Positions 4,393 to 5,321 of a stretch of DNA of 5,321 bases are shown here, one piece after another. The notes under the pieces are model-generated. The model saw only the letters and a program-made list of their open reading frames with translations, made no database searches and had not been told where the DNA came from. The position numbers and the translations under genes are program-made. This DNA is from an uncultured Dehalococcoidia bacterium (GTDB lineage Bacteria; Chloroflexota; Dehalococcoidia; Tepidiformales; Tepidiformaceae): contig CALFYR010000584.1 in the NCBI GenBank assembly GCA_937954195.1, forward strand, positions 1-5,321, read 5' to 3'. Positions within the stretch are counted from its first letter, which is position 1; each line of letters starts with the position of its first letter.

Positions 4393-5321
4393 CTACTCGT
4401 AGCGTAGGGCGTCGCCGGGGCGGAGGCGCGACGCGCGGCGAAGAGGAGGGATGACGACCATCCACGCGAGCGCCACCGTCAGCACGAGGGCTATGGGCGG
4501 GTACCAGAACGGGAAGGTGTAGGGCACCGCGCCAAAGTTGAAGAGGTTCGCGACCACCTCGACAAGTGCCTTCCCGATGAGCCAGCCAAGTGGGACAGCG
4601 AGGATCCAGCCGGAGAGGGCCACCACCAGTGCCTCAGCCCGAAAGATCCGCGTGATATCACGCTTGCCCGCGCCGATGCACCGCAGGATGCCGACCTCGC
4701 GGGTCCGTTCGATGACGTTCATGGTCATCATGTTCACGAGGCCGATGAGGCCAATCGCGACGATTGGGACACCCATGACCGCAAGGACACTGACGAGCGT
4801 GCGGTTGCTCTCCAGGTTGGCCTCGCGTTCGACGTAGCGGATTTCGGTGGCGACGGGGTAGCCGGCCGCGCGGAGCGCGTCTTCGGCCTCGGCGGCGAGC
4901 CGGTCGATATCCGGTTCGGCCTTGCTTGCCGAAGCGAGCCAGTAGGCGTTGGTATCGGAGCGGCCGAGGATTTCCTGGAAGGTTTCGAACGGGACGAAGA
5001 TGCCGGTCCCGTTGTTCATCAGACGCGAATCGATGCCGACGACCGTGAGTTCGACGGGGCCGCGGGCGGATTCAAGGGCGAACTGGTCGCCGACACCCAC
5101 CCCGGCGTTGCTGGCGAGTGCTCGACCGACGACGGCGACGCGGGCGCGGCTGGCGCTGTCATCCGGAGTGAGCCAACGGCCATCGACTATGGCGGGCTCG
5201 TAGAGCGTGTTGTCGCCGGTAATCCCCCAGGCTTCGTACTGGGTGCCATCGTAGGAGAGGTTGTTGTAGAGCTGCGGTTCGGCATTGGCGACGCCGTCGA
5301 GGGATTCGAGCCCCTCTCCGG
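4393..5321 (-). CDS. MacB/FtsX-type ABC transporter permease, C-terminal part, cut by the window edge
   Basis: The frame stays open from the TAG at 4395-4393 to the right edge, giving 308 residues of the C-terminus. The GTG at 5100 is internal, because upstream codons continue a typical extracytoplasmic MacB-like core (for example EAWGITGDNTLYEPAIVDGR and VAVVGRALA). After that core comes the FtsX domain: a first membrane segment, TLVSVLAVMGVPIVAIGLIG; then the cytoplasmic signature VIERTREVGILRCIGAGKRD (the conserved E-R-x-R-E-x-G-I-L-R pattern); a second segment, ALVVALSGWILAVPLGWLIG; and a third, IALVLTVALAWMVVIPPL. It ends RASRLRPGDALRYE, the usual C-terminus of this family. These permeases pair with an ATPase and use mechanical work for lipoprotein release, toxin or peptide export, or wall-hydrolase control; which one applies here is unknown. 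The N-terminal membrane segment and ATPase are outside the window. Confidence 0.93.
   Translation of the reverse strand, partial: GEGLESLDGVANAEPQLYNNLSYDGTQYEAWGITGDNTLYEPAIVDGRWLTPDDSASRARVAVVGRALASNAGVGVGDQFALESARGPVELTVVGIDSRLMNNGTGIFVPFETFQEILGRSDTNAYWLASASKAEPDIDRLAAEAEDALRAAGYPVATEIRYVEREANLESNRTLVSVLAVMGVPIVAIGLIGLVNMMTMNVIERTREVGILRCIGAGKRDITRIFRAEALVVALSGWILAVPLGWLIGKALVEVVANLFNFGAVPYTFPFWYPPIALVLTVALAWMVVIPPLRRASRLRPGDALRYE

Noticed and set aside
5098..5100. GTG as the start of the permease
   Set aside because: The frame continues upstream without a stop to the window edge with typical extracytoplasmic MacB-like sequence, so this codon is an internal valine.

Overview
This window is high-G+C bacterial chromosomal DNA with six protein genes. 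The likely host is a member of the Chloroflexota. Two features suggest this. Two of the surface proteins carry Thr/Pro-rich spacers, and the secreted protease ends in such a spacer followed by a short hydrophobic LPF-type tail, a layout I associate from memory with secreted proteins of this phylum. A single-pass LysM protein with an N-terminal zinc-binding cluster also fits. This is an inference from style and codon use, with no rRNA or other marker gene in view; Dehalococcoidia or Thermomicrobia-type lineages are both possible.

Layout on the + strand. Positions 1-130 hold an upstream gene edge that cannot be resolved and a short purine-rich tandem repeat. A Zn-cluster/TM/LysM protein (131-676) overlaps by four bases a small two-TM membrane protein of unknown function (673-1146); together they look like a two-gene envelope operon. 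A secreted V8-like (S1 family) serine protease follows (1208-2239), then a RadC/UPF0758 JAB-domain protein (2256-2972), then a complete acetyl-CoA acetyltransferase/thiolase (3111-4286) that ends in a strong intrinsic terminator (4311-4340).

Layout on the - strand. From 4393 to the right edge runs the C-terminal part of a MacB/FtsX-type ABC transporter permease, convergent with the thiolase. Its N-terminus, and any partner ATPase, lie beyond the window.

No single pathway ties the genes together. The first three, and the convergent permease, are envelope or secreted functions; RadC and the thiolase are ordinary housekeeping or accessory metabolism. I see no mobile element, CRISPR array, tRNA or rRNA. 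The points most worth a second look are the Zn-cluster/LysM architecture with its coupled unknown partner, the protease's C-terminal tail, a recurring GTACnnT-like -10 box with possible leaderless starts, a duplicated 8-bp palindrome around the protease promoter, and a bulged hairpin in the thiolase leader. I do not see convincing evidence for a wholly new multi-gene system here.
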